64,000 nt of DNA, taken from positions 58,770 through 122,769 of the forward strand of contig NZ_AAUW01000023.1 of NCBI RefSeq assembly GCF_000168975.1, given 5' to 3'. Made by a program: the position numbers and the translations under genes. Origin of the DNA: Roseibium aggregatum IAM 12614 (GTDB lineage: Bacteria; Pseudomonadota; Alphaproteobacteria; Rhizobiales; Stappiaceae). Each line of letters starts with the position of its first letter. Position 1 is the first letter of the stretch. Under the pieces are notes generated by a model. It was not told the DNA's origin. It did not search any database and was given only the letters and a program-made list of their open reading frames with translations. Shown here piece after piece: positions 33,546 to 42,093 of the stretch.

Positions 33546-34888
33546 GCGGTCAGGGCAGCGTTGATGCTCTCGGCGGCAATCTTGCCGTCCTCGACGGCTG
33601 CGACCGTCAGGTCTTCGCCGCCCAGCACGCAGTCGCCGCCCGCCCACACATCGGCAAGGCTGGTCTTGCGGTCCGCATCGACCACGATCCGGCCCCTTTC
33701 CAGGGTCAGGGCATCGCCGAGATCCGCTTGCACCAGCGTCTGTCCGACGGCCTTGAACACCATGTCCGCAGGCAGGGTGATGACCTCGCCGGTGCCGGTC
33801 AGGGCACCATTTTGCTCCTGGGTCCGTTCCAGTTCAATCGCGGTTATCGCACCATTTTCTCCGACAAGCCCCTTGGGCTGGGCCCAGGTCATGATGCGGA
33901 CACCACTGGTCTGGGCCAGTTGCTGTTCGTATTCGGAGGCATTCATACGGTCCTGGCCGCGGCGATAGGCGATCGTGACGTCTTCCGCACCCAGCAGCTT
34001 GGTCTGGACCGCGATGTCGACCGCGGTCATGCCGCCGCCGATCACGATGATGCGCCGGCCCACCGGCAGTTTGGAAAGATCTTTCGCCTGGCGCAGGTCG
34101 GCAATGTAGTCGACAGCGTCGATAGCGCCGCTCTTGTCCTCGCCTTCAATGCCAAGCGCGTTGACCCCGCCAAGTCCGATGCCGAGGAAAACGGCATCAT
34201 ATTCGGCGCGCAGGCTGGCCAGATCCAGATTGGTACCAAGCCGCGTGCCGGTGCGCACTTCGATGCCGCCGATGGACAGGATGAAATCCACTTCCTTTGC
34301 GGCGAAGTCGTCGACCGACTTGTAGGAGGCAATGCCGTATTCGTTCAGGCCGCCGGCCTTCTCGCGGGCGTCGAACAGGGTAACCTCGTGCCCATGCACT
34401 GCCAGCCGGTGTGCGCAGGAAAGGCCGGCAGGTCCGGCGCCGACGACGGCAACCTTCTTGCCGGTTGCGGCAGCGCGCGTGAACGGCGTCGAGCTGAATT
34501 CCGACATGAAGTGATCTGTCGAATACCGCTGAAGCTGGCCGATCTTCACCGGCTTGCCTTCGGCAACCTCGCGCACGCAGACCTGTTCGCACAAGGTCTC
34601 GGTCGGGCAGACGCGGGCGCACATGCCGCCCAGAATATTCTGCGCGAAAATGGTCTTCGCCGCCCCGGTCGGGTTCCCGGTCGAGATCTGGCGAATGAAC
34701 TGGGGTATGTCGATACTGGTCGGGCAGGCCTGCATGCAAGGAGCGTCGTAGCAGAAATAGCAGCGGTCGGCCTCGACCTGCGCTTCGTGCTGGTCCAGCA
34801 GCGGGTGCAGGTCGCTGAAATTCTCAGCGTATGCGTCCTCAGGCAAGCGCCCGGCGGCGATGTCCGGGCTGGCTTTGGTCTGGGTCAT
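33542..34888 (-). CDS. preT: NAD-dependent dihydropyrimidine dehydrogenase, subunit PreT
   Basis: Electron-input subunit of 448 aa, related to the N-terminal part of mammalian DPD and to glutamate synthase small subunit. N-terminal Fe-S cysteines lie in RCYFCYDAPCMQACP and CARVCP...LCEQVC. An FAD Rossmann motif VAVVGAGPAGLSCAHRLA follows, then an NAD(P) Rossmann motif IIVIGGGMTAVDIA, and a C-terminal FAD motif DVWAGGDCV. Passes electrons from NAD(P)H to PreA. The ATG at 34888 has GGAG upstream and was preferred to 34921. A RutR-like box lies 85 bp upstream. Confidence 0.95.
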   Translation of the reverse strand: MTQTKASPDIAAGRLPEDAYAENFSDLHPLLDQHEAQVEADRCYFCYDAPCMQACPTSIDIPQFIRQISTGNPTGAAKTIFAQNILGGMCARVCPTETLCEQVCVREVAEGKPVKIGQLQRYSTDHFMSEFSSTPFTRAAATGKKVAVVGAGPAGLSCAHRLAVHGHEVTLFDAREKAGGLNEYGIASYKSVDDFAAKEVDFILSIGGIEVRTGTRLGTNLDLASLRAEYDAVFLGIGLGGVNALGIEGEDKSGAIDAVDYIADLRQAKDLSKLPVGRRIIVIGGGMTAVDIAVQTKLLGAEDVTIAYRRGQDRMNASEYEQQLAQTSGVRIMTWAQPKGLVGENGAITAIELERTQEQNGALTGTGEVITLPADMVFKAVGQTLVQADLGDALTLERGRIVVDADRKTSLADVWAGGDCVLGGEDLTVAAVEDGKIAAESINAALTA

Positions 34889-34972
34889 GGAGATCTCCGG
34901 AAGGTTGGCGATCGTTTTCAAGGCGGCTTCCTTCGTTTGGTGAGGAGGCTCAGGAATGCATTGGAAGAAAAT

Positions 34973-34988
34973 TTGAACAGTTAGTCAA
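34973..34988 (-). promoter_or_regulatory. RutR-like operator upstream of preT
   Basis: TTGAACAGTTAGTCAA matches TTGACCA-NN-TGGTCAA at 12 of 14 fixed positions, lying in an AT-rich promoter-like stretch 85 bp upstream of the chosen preT start. Weaker than the box at 28447, but its place before pyrimidine catabolism genes makes it credible. Confidence 0.65.
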
Positions 34989-35175
34989 ATTTTTTTTGGA
35001 ATGATTAAAAACTTGAGCTAAAAAATCAGCAATAAAATTACCGGGAAAACAGCAGCTTAAGGTGAAAAACGGCCTGTGATGAAATTTTCGCCATGGCGCA
35101 TAATCCGGCCTGTTCGCCGAGACCTACGGTGGCGCCACGGGAAAACAGGTGAGCGGATCAACGGGAGTGCACGCG

Positions 35176-35210
35176 CAAAAAGCCCCGGCGCATAGGCATG
35201 CGCCGGGGCT
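35176..35210 (-). terminator. Rho-independent terminator of the small membrane protein gene
   Basis: Stem AGCCCCGGCGCAT / ATGCGCCGGGGCT (35181-35193 with 35198-35210) followed in the minus-strand direction by a run of T (AAAAA on the plus strand at 35177-35181). Placed about 50 bp past the stop at 35263. Confidence 0.85.
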
Positions 35211-35262
35211 GAAGTGTCAGCCGAGTGGACTGAAATCCAGTATTTCGCGAACGGTGTCCGGT

Positions 35263-35517
35263 TCAGTGCGACCGATGCGACAGGCGCAGCGGCACGGTCT
35301 GCCGGGTGCCGTGAAGACGTCCAGACACATTCTGGAAACCGAGCGCGAGGCTGACTGCAATCAGGGTCGCCGGCCAGAAGACTGAAGTTACGAGAACCCC
35401 GAACAGCCTGCCGGGTGTGCTCACGCCGCTATCGAGCAGTTCCGAAGACGACAGGATCAGAAACAACAGCGTGATGGCACCATAAACGATGGCTCCAAAG
35501 AAGAACAGGAGATACAT
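35263..35517 (-). CDS. Small membrane protein of unknown function
   Basis: 84 aa with two hydrophobic segments (about residues 1-24, MYLLFFFGAIVYGAITLLFL; and about 38-60, LFGVLVTSVFWPATLIAVSLAL) and a short basic, His/Arg-rich tail. The ATG at 35517 follows AAGGTGG; an upstream ATG at 35538 has no ribosome site. A clear terminator downstream supports expression. I do not recognise the family. Confidence 0.6.
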   Translation of the reverse strand: MYLLFFFGAIVYGAITLLFLILSSSELLDSGVSTPGRLFGVLVTSVFWPATLIAVSLALGFQNVSGRLHGTRQTVPLRLSHRSH

Positions 35518-36018
35518 GTCGGTTACCCACCTTAACATTAACCCAATGCCGCATCCCGAGCCTCAATGCAGCGTCCTACCGCCTACATCACAGGGTAAAT
35601 ATTTGGTGTAAATGTGGCGACCTCGCCTCTGGGTAGATAAAACTTTGCTCAAACTTTTGGCGTTTTGAACGGGGTGGACATGTTAGTCAGGCGTGCAACG
35701 CGCTTGAAAACAGGCTTAATCATCTGATTTTTCTCAAGTCTTGGTTCTTGGAGCAGTGGCGATACGTCCCTTCATGCCACCGCCGCATCGCGAGTGACGC
35801 CTGTGGGTAGATCTGTGGAGATAACGATGCCCGGTCTGCGCTTTCGGGGCGAACAGGCCAATAACGACGGGCATGCGTCTTGGTAGGTGGGCAAGGAAGT
35901 GCAGGCCCACTGCACACAAAAAGGCAGCGGGCTGAAGACATAATGATGCTTTTCAAGTGCAGCGGACTTGCCTACCCAAAATGGAACGCATCACGGCAAC
36001 AGAATTGGGGCAGCGCCG
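35518..36018. other. Intergenic region upstream of the creatininase gene
   Basis: About 500 bp. Short frames on both strands lack convincing protein features. Slightly AT-rich around 35600-35730. Should contain the promoters of the small membrane protein (minus) and creatininase (plus) genes; none could be placed with confidence. Confidence 0.5.
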
Positions 36019-36816
36019 ATGGCCAAGCATTTCTTCTGGAACGAATTGAATGCCTCCGATTTTGCGGCGCTCGATCCCGACCGGGTCATTGCCATTCTGC
36101 CGACCGCCTCGACAGAGCAGCATGGGCCGCATCTGCCGATAGCGACCGATGTCGTCATTGCAGTGGGCATGCTGGCCGAAACGCGCAAACAGTTGCCGGA
36201 CGATGTCGATATCCTGGTTCTGCCTGTGCAGGAGATCGGCAAGGCGAATGAGCACATTTACGGCCCGGGAACGCTCTCCCTCGGCGCCGAGCTGCTGATA
36301 CCGGTCTGGACCGCCATTGGGCAGAAGGTCTCGGAAGCCGGCATCCGCAAGATGGTGATCGTCAATTCTCATGGCGGCAACACCGACATCATCAGCATTG
36401 TCTCGCGTGAACTGCGCGTCCGCTACGAGATGGCTGTCCTTGTGACCCATTGGAGCCGCTTCGGCCACCCGGAAGGCATGATTTCCGCGCATGAGTCCAA
36501 ATTCGGCATCCACGGAGGCGAGGTTGAAACCTCGTTGATGCTGCACTTCCGGCCAGAGCTTGTGCGTATGGACAAGGCCGAGAACTTCGTCTCCAGGGCA
36601 GAAGAAATGCTGGAGAACTCGAAGTACATCCAGCCGACGCCGCCTCACGCCCTGGCCTGGATCGCGCATGATCTCAACCCGGCAGGCGTTGTCGGCGATG
36701 CCTCAAAGGGAACGGCGGAAAAAGGGGCGGCGATCAGCGCCCATCAAGCCGCCGGTTTCATTGAGATGCTGCGCGACTTCGCCGCCTATCCGCTGGCCAA
36801 CCTGTATAAGCCATAA
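36019..36816 (+). CDS. Creatininase family amidohydrolase
   Basis: Metal-dependent hydrolase of 265 aa, cytosolic. Family metal-site motifs are visible: STEQHGPHLPIATD (Glu33, His35, Asp44), NSHGGN (His118) and HGGEVETS (Glu168). Members cleave cyclic or linear amides such as creatinine, formamidopyrimidines and mycofactocin or riboflavin-pathway intermediates. The gene is beside an LysR regulator, an NMT1-type transporter and a deaminase/oxidase set, suggesting a C-N bond hydrolysis step in the catabolism of an N-heterocycle (inference). Start at MAKHFFWNELN matches family starts; upstream codons are not conserved-looking. Confidence 0.88.
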   Translation: MAKHFFWNELNASDFAALDPDRVIAILPTASTEQHGPHLPIATDVVIAVGMLAETRKQLPDDVDILVLPVQEIGKANEHIYGPGTLSLGAELLIPVWTAIGQKVSEAGIRKMVIVNSHGGNTDIISIVSRELRVRYEMAVLVTHWSRFGHPEGMISAHESKFGIHGGEVETSLMLHFRPELVRMDKAENFVSRAEEMLENSKYIQPTPPHALAWIAHDLNPAGVVGDASKGTAEKGAAISAHQAAGFIEMLRDFAAYPLANLYKP

Positions 36817-36829
36817 CGATCTTGAGATC

Positions 36830-37771
36830 TTAAACCGGCAGGTTGCCTTCCCGCTGCAATTCCTCCACCTGTGCAACGAGTTCCTGAAGCAGGAACTCGA
36901 CAAAAAGGCTCGTTGCCGCGTCCATCGAGGCTCTTGCCCGGGTGAACAGCTTCATCGGCTGATGGTGCGTTCGCGCGACGTTCAGCGGGCGGAAGACAAG
37001 CTCGCCCCGCCTGCATTCGGCAAGGACATCGAGCGGATTGAGCAGGCTGATGCCGATACCGCGCCGGACAAGCTGGCGAACCGTCTCCGAGGAATTCGTT
37101 TCCAGGATCGGCTCGACCGGGATCGGCACGGATGACAGCACCAGATTGATCACGTCCCGCAGGCTTGTGCCCGACTGGGCCAGCACCAGCCGCTCCTGAA
37201 CCACATCCACCAGATCGACCGGCCCGGTTTCCTGCGCCAGCTTGTGGTCGGGCGGAACCACCGCCCCAATGGGAATGTCGAAGGTGGCCAGCGTCCTCAG
37301 ACCCGGCGTTGCGGCGATGTTGAAGCCGAGGCCGATGTCGACTTCGCCCGTCAGGACCGGATTGATCGTGGTCGTGCCGCCATCGCTGCGCAGCTTGATG
37401 TGAACGCGCGGGTTCTTCTCGATGAACTTGGCAATGATCTCCGACAAGGGCCCGGAGGCAAGGCCGACAGTCGTCACCAGCGAGACCTGGCCGGCCTGCG
37501 GCATCTTCAGCGCCCTGATCCTGGTTTCAAGCCGGGCATAGTCTTTCAGGACGCCGCGGATATGTTCCACGCACAGCTCTCCGGCCGCGGTCAGCCGCAG
37601 TCCACGCGGCAGTCGCTCGAACAGCGGCACGCCGAATTCCTCTTCCAGGGCAAGGATTTGCCGGTTGATGGCGGAAGACGAGACGTTGAGCCGGTCAGCC
37701 GCCTTCCGGATGGACCCACAGCGCGCGATTTCATCCAGATACAGCAGTTTGCGGGAATGCAGCTGGGCCAA
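36830..37771 (-). CDS. LysR family transcriptional regulator
   Basis: Regulator of 313 aa. The N-terminal winged helix-turn-helix reads CGSIRKAADRLNVSSSAINRQILALEEEFGVPLFERLPRGLRLT; a substrate-binding domain follows (LRSDGGTTTINPVLTGEVDIGLGF). The start is a TTG at 37771 preceded by AGGAGG at 7-nt spacing. An ATG further upstream adds a Cys/Lys-rich stretch not typical of the family. Divergent from the ABC-catabolic operon and convergent with the creatininase gene (13-bp gap); probable activator of the operon. Confidence 0.9.
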   Translation of the reverse strand: MAQLHSRKLLYLDEIARCGSIRKAADRLNVSSSAINRQILALEEEFGVPLFERLPRGLRLTAAGELCVEHIRGVLKDYARLETRIRALKMPQAGQVSLVTTVGLASGPLSEIIAKFIEKNPRVHIKLRSDGGTTTINPVLTGEVDIGLGFNIAATPGLRTLATFDIPIGAVVPPDHKLAQETGPVDLVDVVQERLVLAQSGTSLRDVINLVLSSVPIPVEPILETNSSETVRQLVRRGIGISLLNPLDVLAECRRGELVFRPLNVARTHHQPMKLFTRARASMDAATSLFVEFLLQELVAQVEELQREGNLPV

Positions 37772-37805
37772 CTTGTGCCTCCTTTTTGTGCATGCGGCAC
37801 AATTG

Positions 37806-37826
37806 ATCGCCATAAATGCGAGCGAT
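37806..37826. promoter_or_regulatory. Candidate LysR-type operator dyad
   Basis: ATCGC-N11-GCGAT inverted repeat in the 172-bp divergent region between the LysR gene and the binding-protein gene, 35 bp upstream of the regulator start. Spacing resembles LysR T-N11-A sites, but assignment is tentative. Confidence 0.4.
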
Positions 37827-37943
37827 GACAATAAGGCATCGCTGCAGGCGAATTTTGATGCTTTTCAACGTGCGCTGCAAGGGCTCAAATATTTCCGGAA
37901 ATGTGCGGTTTCACGGCAGTTTTGTTTTACTGGAGGGTACGAA

Positions 37944-38954
37944 ATGACAGTTTTCCCATCTGCGAAGACGCTTCTCGCGGCGGTTCTTCTCACCGGAACC
38001 GCCACGCACCAGGCTTTGGCGCTGGATGAGGTGAGCTACGGCACCAACTGGCTGGCCCAGGCGGAGCACGGCGGCTTCTACCAGGCCGTGGCTGACGGCA
38101 CCTACGAGAAATACGGCCTGAAGGTCACCATCGCGCCGGGCGGCCCGCAGGCTGCCAACGATGCGCTGCTGATCTCGGGCAAGATCGATTTCTACATGGG
38201 CGGAACGCTGAAAGGCTTCGACTACGTCAAGGAAGGCATTCCGCTGATCAACGTCGCCAGCATCTTCCAGAAGGATCCGCAGATCCTGGTCGCCCATCCG
38301 GACCAGGGCATCGACACGTTCGCCGACCTTGCCAAGCTCGAAACCATCTACATGGGCAAGGACGGCTACGTCACCTATTTCGAGTGGATGAAGAAGAACT
38401 TCGAGGGCTTCTCCGATGCTCAGTTCAAGCCCTACACCTTCAACCCGGCCCCCTTCATCGTCGACCCCAAGTCCGCGCAGCAGGGCTACCTGACCTCCGA
38501 GCCGTACGAGATCGAAAACCAGGCCGGATGGGCGCCGAAAGTGTTCCTTCTGGCAGATGAAGGCTGGACGCCCTATTCGACCATGATCACCACCTCCAAG
38601 GCGCTGGTCGAGGAAAACCCGGATCTGGTTCAGCGCTTCGTCGATGCCTCCATCGAAGGCTGGTACAACTACCTCTACGGGGACAACGCCGCGGCAAACG
38701 AGCTGATCAAGAAGGACAATCCGGAGATGACCGACGGTCAGCTCGCCTATTCCCTTGCGAAGATGAAGGAATACGGGATCGTCGATTCCGGTGACACGGA
38801 AGAAAAAGGCATCGGCTGCATGACGGACGCGCATTTCAAGGAATTCTTCGATACGCTCGCGTCGATCGACGTTGTGGAGGCCTCTCTTGATTACAAGCAG
38901 TCCTACACCACCGAGTTCGTGTGCAAGGGCGTCGGCCTCGATCTGAAGAAATAA
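37944..38954 (+). CDS. NMT1/THI5-like ABC transporter substrate-binding protein
   Basis: Periplasmic binding protein of 336 aa with a signal peptide (MTVFPSAKTLLAAVLLTGTATHQALA) and an NMT1-type fold: VSYGTNWLAQAEHGGFYQAVADGTYEKYGLKV, ALLISGKIDFYMGG, and a Tyr/Trp-rich ligand pocket. First gene of the transporter/catabolic operon. Ribosome site GGAGG precedes the ATG at 37944; the frame extends upstream but without coding support. The ligand is likely a small nitrogenous heterocycle given the neighbours (inference). Confidence 0.9.
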   Translation: MTVFPSAKTLLAAVLLTGTATHQALALDEVSYGTNWLAQAEHGGFYQAVADGTYEKYGLKVTIAPGGPQAANDALLISGKIDFYMGGTLKGFDYVKEGIPLINVASIFQKDPQILVAHPDQGIDTFADLAKLETIYMGKDGYVTYFEWMKKNFEGFSDAQFKPYTFNPAPFIVDPKSAQQGYLTSEPYEIENQAGWAPKVFLLADEGWTPYSTMITTSKALVEENPDLVQRFVDASIEGWYNYLYGDNAAANELIKKDNPEMTDGQLAYSLAKMKEYGIVDSGDTEEKGIGCMTDAHFKEFFDTLASIDVVEASLDYKQSYTTEFVCKGVGLDLKK

Positions 38955-38975
38955 GCCGGTTCCGGCTCATCCATT

Positions 38976-39003
38976 CCGCTTCGCACGGCCCCGTGCGGAG
39001 CGG
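38976..39003 (+). terminator. Intercistronic hairpin after the binding-protein gene
   Basis: CCGCTTCGCACGG / CCGTGCGGAGCGG stem with a tight loop between the binding-protein and ATPase genes. No T-run; likely mRNA stabiliser or partial attenuator that favours binding-protein expression. Confidence 0.55.
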
Positions 39004-39027
39004 CCGCCTCCAGATGCAGAGTTGAGT

Positions 39028-39867
39028 ATGGTCATCGCCGAACAGGGCAGCGCAGAATCGAAGACGCCGTCGGCCCGCAGTCTGAAATCGTCTCGCCCGC
39101 TGGTGGCGATGGACAATGTTTCGAAGGTTTTCTCCAACGGGACGCTGGCCTTGTCCGGCATGTCGATGACGGTTCGCCCGGGAGAGTTCATCAGCCTGTT
39201 GGGTCCGTCCGGTTGCGGCAAGTCGACCGCGCTCCGGATCATCGCGGGCCTTGGTGACGTTTCTGAAGGCGAAATCGACTGGCCGAGTTTCCGGATCAAC
39301 TCCAGAGGCCTTCCGGACGGCGACATCAGCTTCGTGTTTCAGGAACCGACGCTGATGCCCTGGCAGACAGTGTTCGGAAACGTCTATTTGCCCTTGCGCC
39401 TCAAGGGCGTATCGAAAAAGGTAGCCTCGGAGCGGATCCTGACCGCACTGGAAAGCGTGGGTCTTCAGGATTTTGCCGACGCCTATCCGCGCGAACTTTC
39501 CGGCGGCATGAAGATGCGTGTCTCCATTGCCCGTGCGCTGGTGACGGAGCCCAAGCTGCTGCTGATGGACGAACCCTTCGCAGCCCTTGACGAGATTACG
39601 CGCCAGAAGCTCAATGACGACGTGCTGGCGCTCTGGAAAGCCACCGGCATCACGGTGATCTTCGTGACCCATTCCGTCTATGAATCCGCCTATCTGGCAA
39701 ACCGCATCGTGGTGATGAAGGCGCGGCCAGGCCGCGTTCATTCGGATTTCCCCCTGCACACCAGCCTGGAGCGGGACGCGCAATACCGCACCTCCGAGGA
39801 ATACAGGCAGGCCTGCGCGGAAGTTTCCGCCATGCTGCTGGAAGCCATGGGAGGCGAGGAGCACTGA
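39028..39867 (+). CDS. ABC transporter ATP-binding protein (nitrate/taurine/NMT1 type)
   Basis: ATPase of 279 aa, SsuB/TauB-like. Walker A GPSGCGKST, Q-loop FVFQEPTLMPWQ, signature LSGGMKMRVSIARAL, Walker B LLLMDEPFAALDE and switch His VTHSVYES. An N-terminal ~25-residue extension is rich in Ser. Start ATG at 39028; a TTG two codons upstream is an alternative. Stop overlaps the permease start by one base. Confidence 0.93.
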   Translation: MVIAEQGSAESKTPSARSLKSSRPLVAMDNVSKVFSNGTLALSGMSMTVRPGEFISLLGPSGCGKSTALRIIAGLGDVSEGEIDWPSFRINSRGLPDGDISFVFQEPTLMPWQTVFGNVYLPLRLKGVSKKVASERILTALESVGLQDFADAYPRELSGGMKMRVSIARALVTEPKLLLMDEPFAALDEITRQKLNDDVLALWKATGITVIFVTHSVYESAYLANRIVVMKARPGRVHSDFPLHTSLERDAQYRTSEEYRQACAEVSAMLLEAMGGEEH

Positions 39868-40787
39868 TGACCACAACGGCAAATGAAACGCTGGCATCCG
39901 CCGACCTGCCGCAGGAAACGGACGGTTCAACGCCGCCCTCCCGCAAAAGGCGGTCATCAGCAGTCAAACTGCCGACAAAGGAAAGCGCCGCAGCATCCAA
40001 ACGCCGGGAGCGCACCCTGACGGTGCTGGTGCCGATCTGCGTCATCGCCACCCTGATCGCCCTCTGGCAGATCATGGTCACCGTGAATGATATTCCTCAC
40101 TACATCCTTCCCGGCCCGGGACTGGTGGTTCAATCGCTGCTGTCGGACTGGCACGTCCTTCTGCCTGCCCTCTGGGTGACGACCAAGATCACCCTTGCCT
40201 CCCTTGCTCTGGCGCTGATCGGCGGTGGCGGCATGGCAATTCTGCTCGTGCAGTCCCGCTGGATCGAGACGGCGCTTTATCCGATCACGGTCATTCTGCA
40301 GGTTACGCCGATCATCGCCATCGCGCCGCTGATCCTGATCTACGCGCCGTCGACGCAGGCAGCGCTTCTGATTTGCGCCTTTGTCGTCGCTTTCTTCCCG
40401 ATCCTGTCCAACATGGTTCAGGGCCTGAAGAGCGTCGATCATAACCTCCTGAACCTGTTCGAGCTTTATGGCGCCTCGCGCTGGCAGACGCTGATCTATC
40501 TGAAGCTGCCCGCCTCCCTGCCGTATTTCATGACCGGTCTTCGCATCGGCGGCGGCCTGGCGCTGATTGCGGCGGTCGTTGCGGAATTCGCGGCCGGATC
40601 GGCGGGGGCCGGCTCGGGCCTTGCCTTCCGTCTTCTGGAAAGCCAGTTCCGGCTCAATATTTCGCGTCTGTTCGCGGCGCTGTTCCTGCTTGCCAGCCTG
40701 GGTGTGCTGATCTTCGCTTTGACGTCCTTCATCTCCTGGTGGACGCTGCATCGCTGGCACGAAAGCAGCCTGAAGCGGGAAAACTGA
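39867..40787 (+). CDS. ABC transporter permease (SsuC/TauC type)
   Basis: Inner-membrane permease of 306 aa with a polar ~50-residue N-terminal tail and about six helices. The EAA-like loop is LFELYGASRWQTLIYLKLPASLP. Forms the channel for the binding protein and ATPase encoded just upstream. Its stop overlaps the deaminase start (TGATG), so the importer and the enzymes are translationally coupled. Confidence 0.92.
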   Translation: MTTTANETLASADLPQETDGSTPPSRKRRSSAVKLPTKESAAASKRRERTLTVLVPICVIATLIALWQIMVTVNDIPHYILPGPGLVVQSLLSDWHVLLPALWVTTKITLASLALALIGGGGMAILLVQSRWIETALYPITVILQVTPIIAIAPLILIYAPSTQAALLICAFVVAFFPILSNMVQGLKSVDHNLLNLFELYGASRWQTLIYLKLPASLPYFMTGLRIGGGLALIAAVVAEFAAGSAGAGSGLAFRLLESQFRLNISRLFAALFLLASLGVLIFALTSFISWWTLHRWHESSLKREN

Positions 40788-42091
40788 TGACGCTCAATCT
40801 TCCCAAAGCCGGCCGGTTCGCGCTGCGCACCGCAACCCTGCCCGCCGCAGTCACGCCGGGGTCGGCGCTTCCTGCGCGCGAGGGCCTGTCTTCGGCCGAT
40901 CTGATCATTGCAGACGGCCGGATCGAGGCCATTCTTCCAGCAGGTTCAGCGCCTGCGGATATCGAAGGCGTCGATCTGCAAAGACGCATGGTCTGGCCGT
41001 GTTTTGCCGACATGCACACGCACATCGACAAGGGCCACATCTGGGACCGGCAACCCAACCCGACCGGGAATTTCGACGGTGCGCTCAACGCCGTCCGGGC
41101 CGACCGGGAAGCGAACTGGTCGGCAAGCGACGTGGAAACGCGCATGGACTTTTCCCTGCGCTGCGCCTACGCCCACGGCACCAGCCTTCTGCGCACTCAC
41201 CTCGACAGTCTGGCGCCGCAGCACCGGATATCCTTCGAGGTTTTCGCCGACATGCGCGAGCGCTGGAAAGACCGGATCACCCTCCAGGCGGCGGCCCTGT
41301 TTCCGATAGATGCCATCGACGATGAAGCTTATTTCATCGACCTGGTGGAAGTCGTCGTGGCAAGCCGCGGCCTGCTGGGCGGCGTGACCTTCCCGCTGCC
41401 GGATCTCGACCGCAGGCTCGATATCCTGTTTCGCACGGCCGCCGACCATGGCCTTGATATCGACCTGCATGTGGATGAAACCCAGGATGCCAGTGTCCTG
41501 ACGCTTCTCTCCATCGCAGAGGCCAAGCTGCGCAACGGCTTTGAAGGCGCCGTCACGGTCGGCCACTGCTGTTCCCTGGCGCGTCAGGATGACGACAAGG
41601 CCAAGGCGACGATCGACAAGGTTCGCGAGGCGGGCCTGTCCGTCGTTTCCCTGCCCATGTGCAACATGTATCTGCAGGACCGCCATCCGGGCCGCACACC
41701 GCGCTCACGCGGTGTCACCCTTCTGCATGAATTGCGCGCCGCAGGTGTGCCTGTGGCCGTTTCATCGGACAATACCCGCGATCCCTTCTACGCCTATGGG
41801 GATCTCGACATGGTGGAAGTGTTCCGCGAAGCGGTGCGCATTGCGCATCTGGACCATCCGCTCGATGATGCCGCCAAGGTGGTCACCAGCCTTCCGGCGG
41901 ATATTCTGAAAGTTCCCGAAGCCGGGCGCATTGCCGAGGGACTGGGCGCCGATCTCGTCATCTTCAATGCTCGCACGTGGAGCGAATTTCTGTCCCGTCC
42001 GCAGGCGGACCGCATCGTGATGCGGAATGGCATGGGCATCGACCGCCGCCTGCCGGATTATTCTGAACTTGACCCTCTGACGAAAGGCTGA
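40787..42091 (+). CDS. Cytosine deaminase-like amidohydrolase
   Basis: TIM-barrel metal hydrolase of 434 aa related to CodA. The HxH metal motif is DMHTHIDKGH (His77, His79), the HVDET motif has His228 and Glu231, GHCCSL follows, and the catalytic Asp is in SSDNTRDPFYAYGDLDM (Asp328). CodA-type enzymes deaminate cytosine, isoguanine or related heterocycles; some hydrolyse cyclic amides. Frame open upstream but the ATG at 40787 overlaps the permease stop. Placed to act on the imported compound. Confidence 0.88.
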   Translation: MTLNLPKAGRFALRTATLPAAVTPGSALPAREGLSSADLIIADGRIEAILPAGSAPADIEGVDLQRRMVWPCFADMHTHIDKGHIWDRQPNPTGNFDGALNAVRADREANWSASDVETRMDFSLRCAYAHGTSLLRTHLDSLAPQHRISFEVFADMRERWKDRITLQAAALFPIDAIDDEAYFIDLVEVVVASRGLLGGVTFPLPDLDRRLDILFRTAADHGLDIDLHVDETQDASVLTLLSIAEAKLRNGFEGAVTVGHCCSLARQDDDKAKATIDKVREAGLSVVSLPMCNMYLQDRHPGRTPRSRGVTLLHELRAAGVPVAVSSDNTRDPFYAYGDLDMVEVFREAVRIAHLDHPLDDAAKVVTSLPADILKVPEAGRIAEGLGADLVIFNARTWSEFLSRPQADRIVMRNGMGIDRRLPDYSELDPLTKG

Positions 42092-42093
42092 CG

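Larger units (their letters stand above)
34889..35262. other. Intergenic region upstream of preT
   Basis: No gene is seen. The part nearest preT (34970-35045) is AT-rich and includes the RutR-like box. Towards 35180 a terminator of the convergent small membrane-protein gene is present. Confidence 0.6.

Noticed and set aside
32178..33968. Plus-strand frame of 596 codons opposite preA/preT
   Set aside because: Antisense to two conserved Fe-S proteins; low-complexity Asp/Arg/Gly translation.
35720..35956. Minus-strand frame of 78 codons
   Set aside because: No hydrophobic, domain or start-site evidence; an overlapping frame in another phase is equally open.
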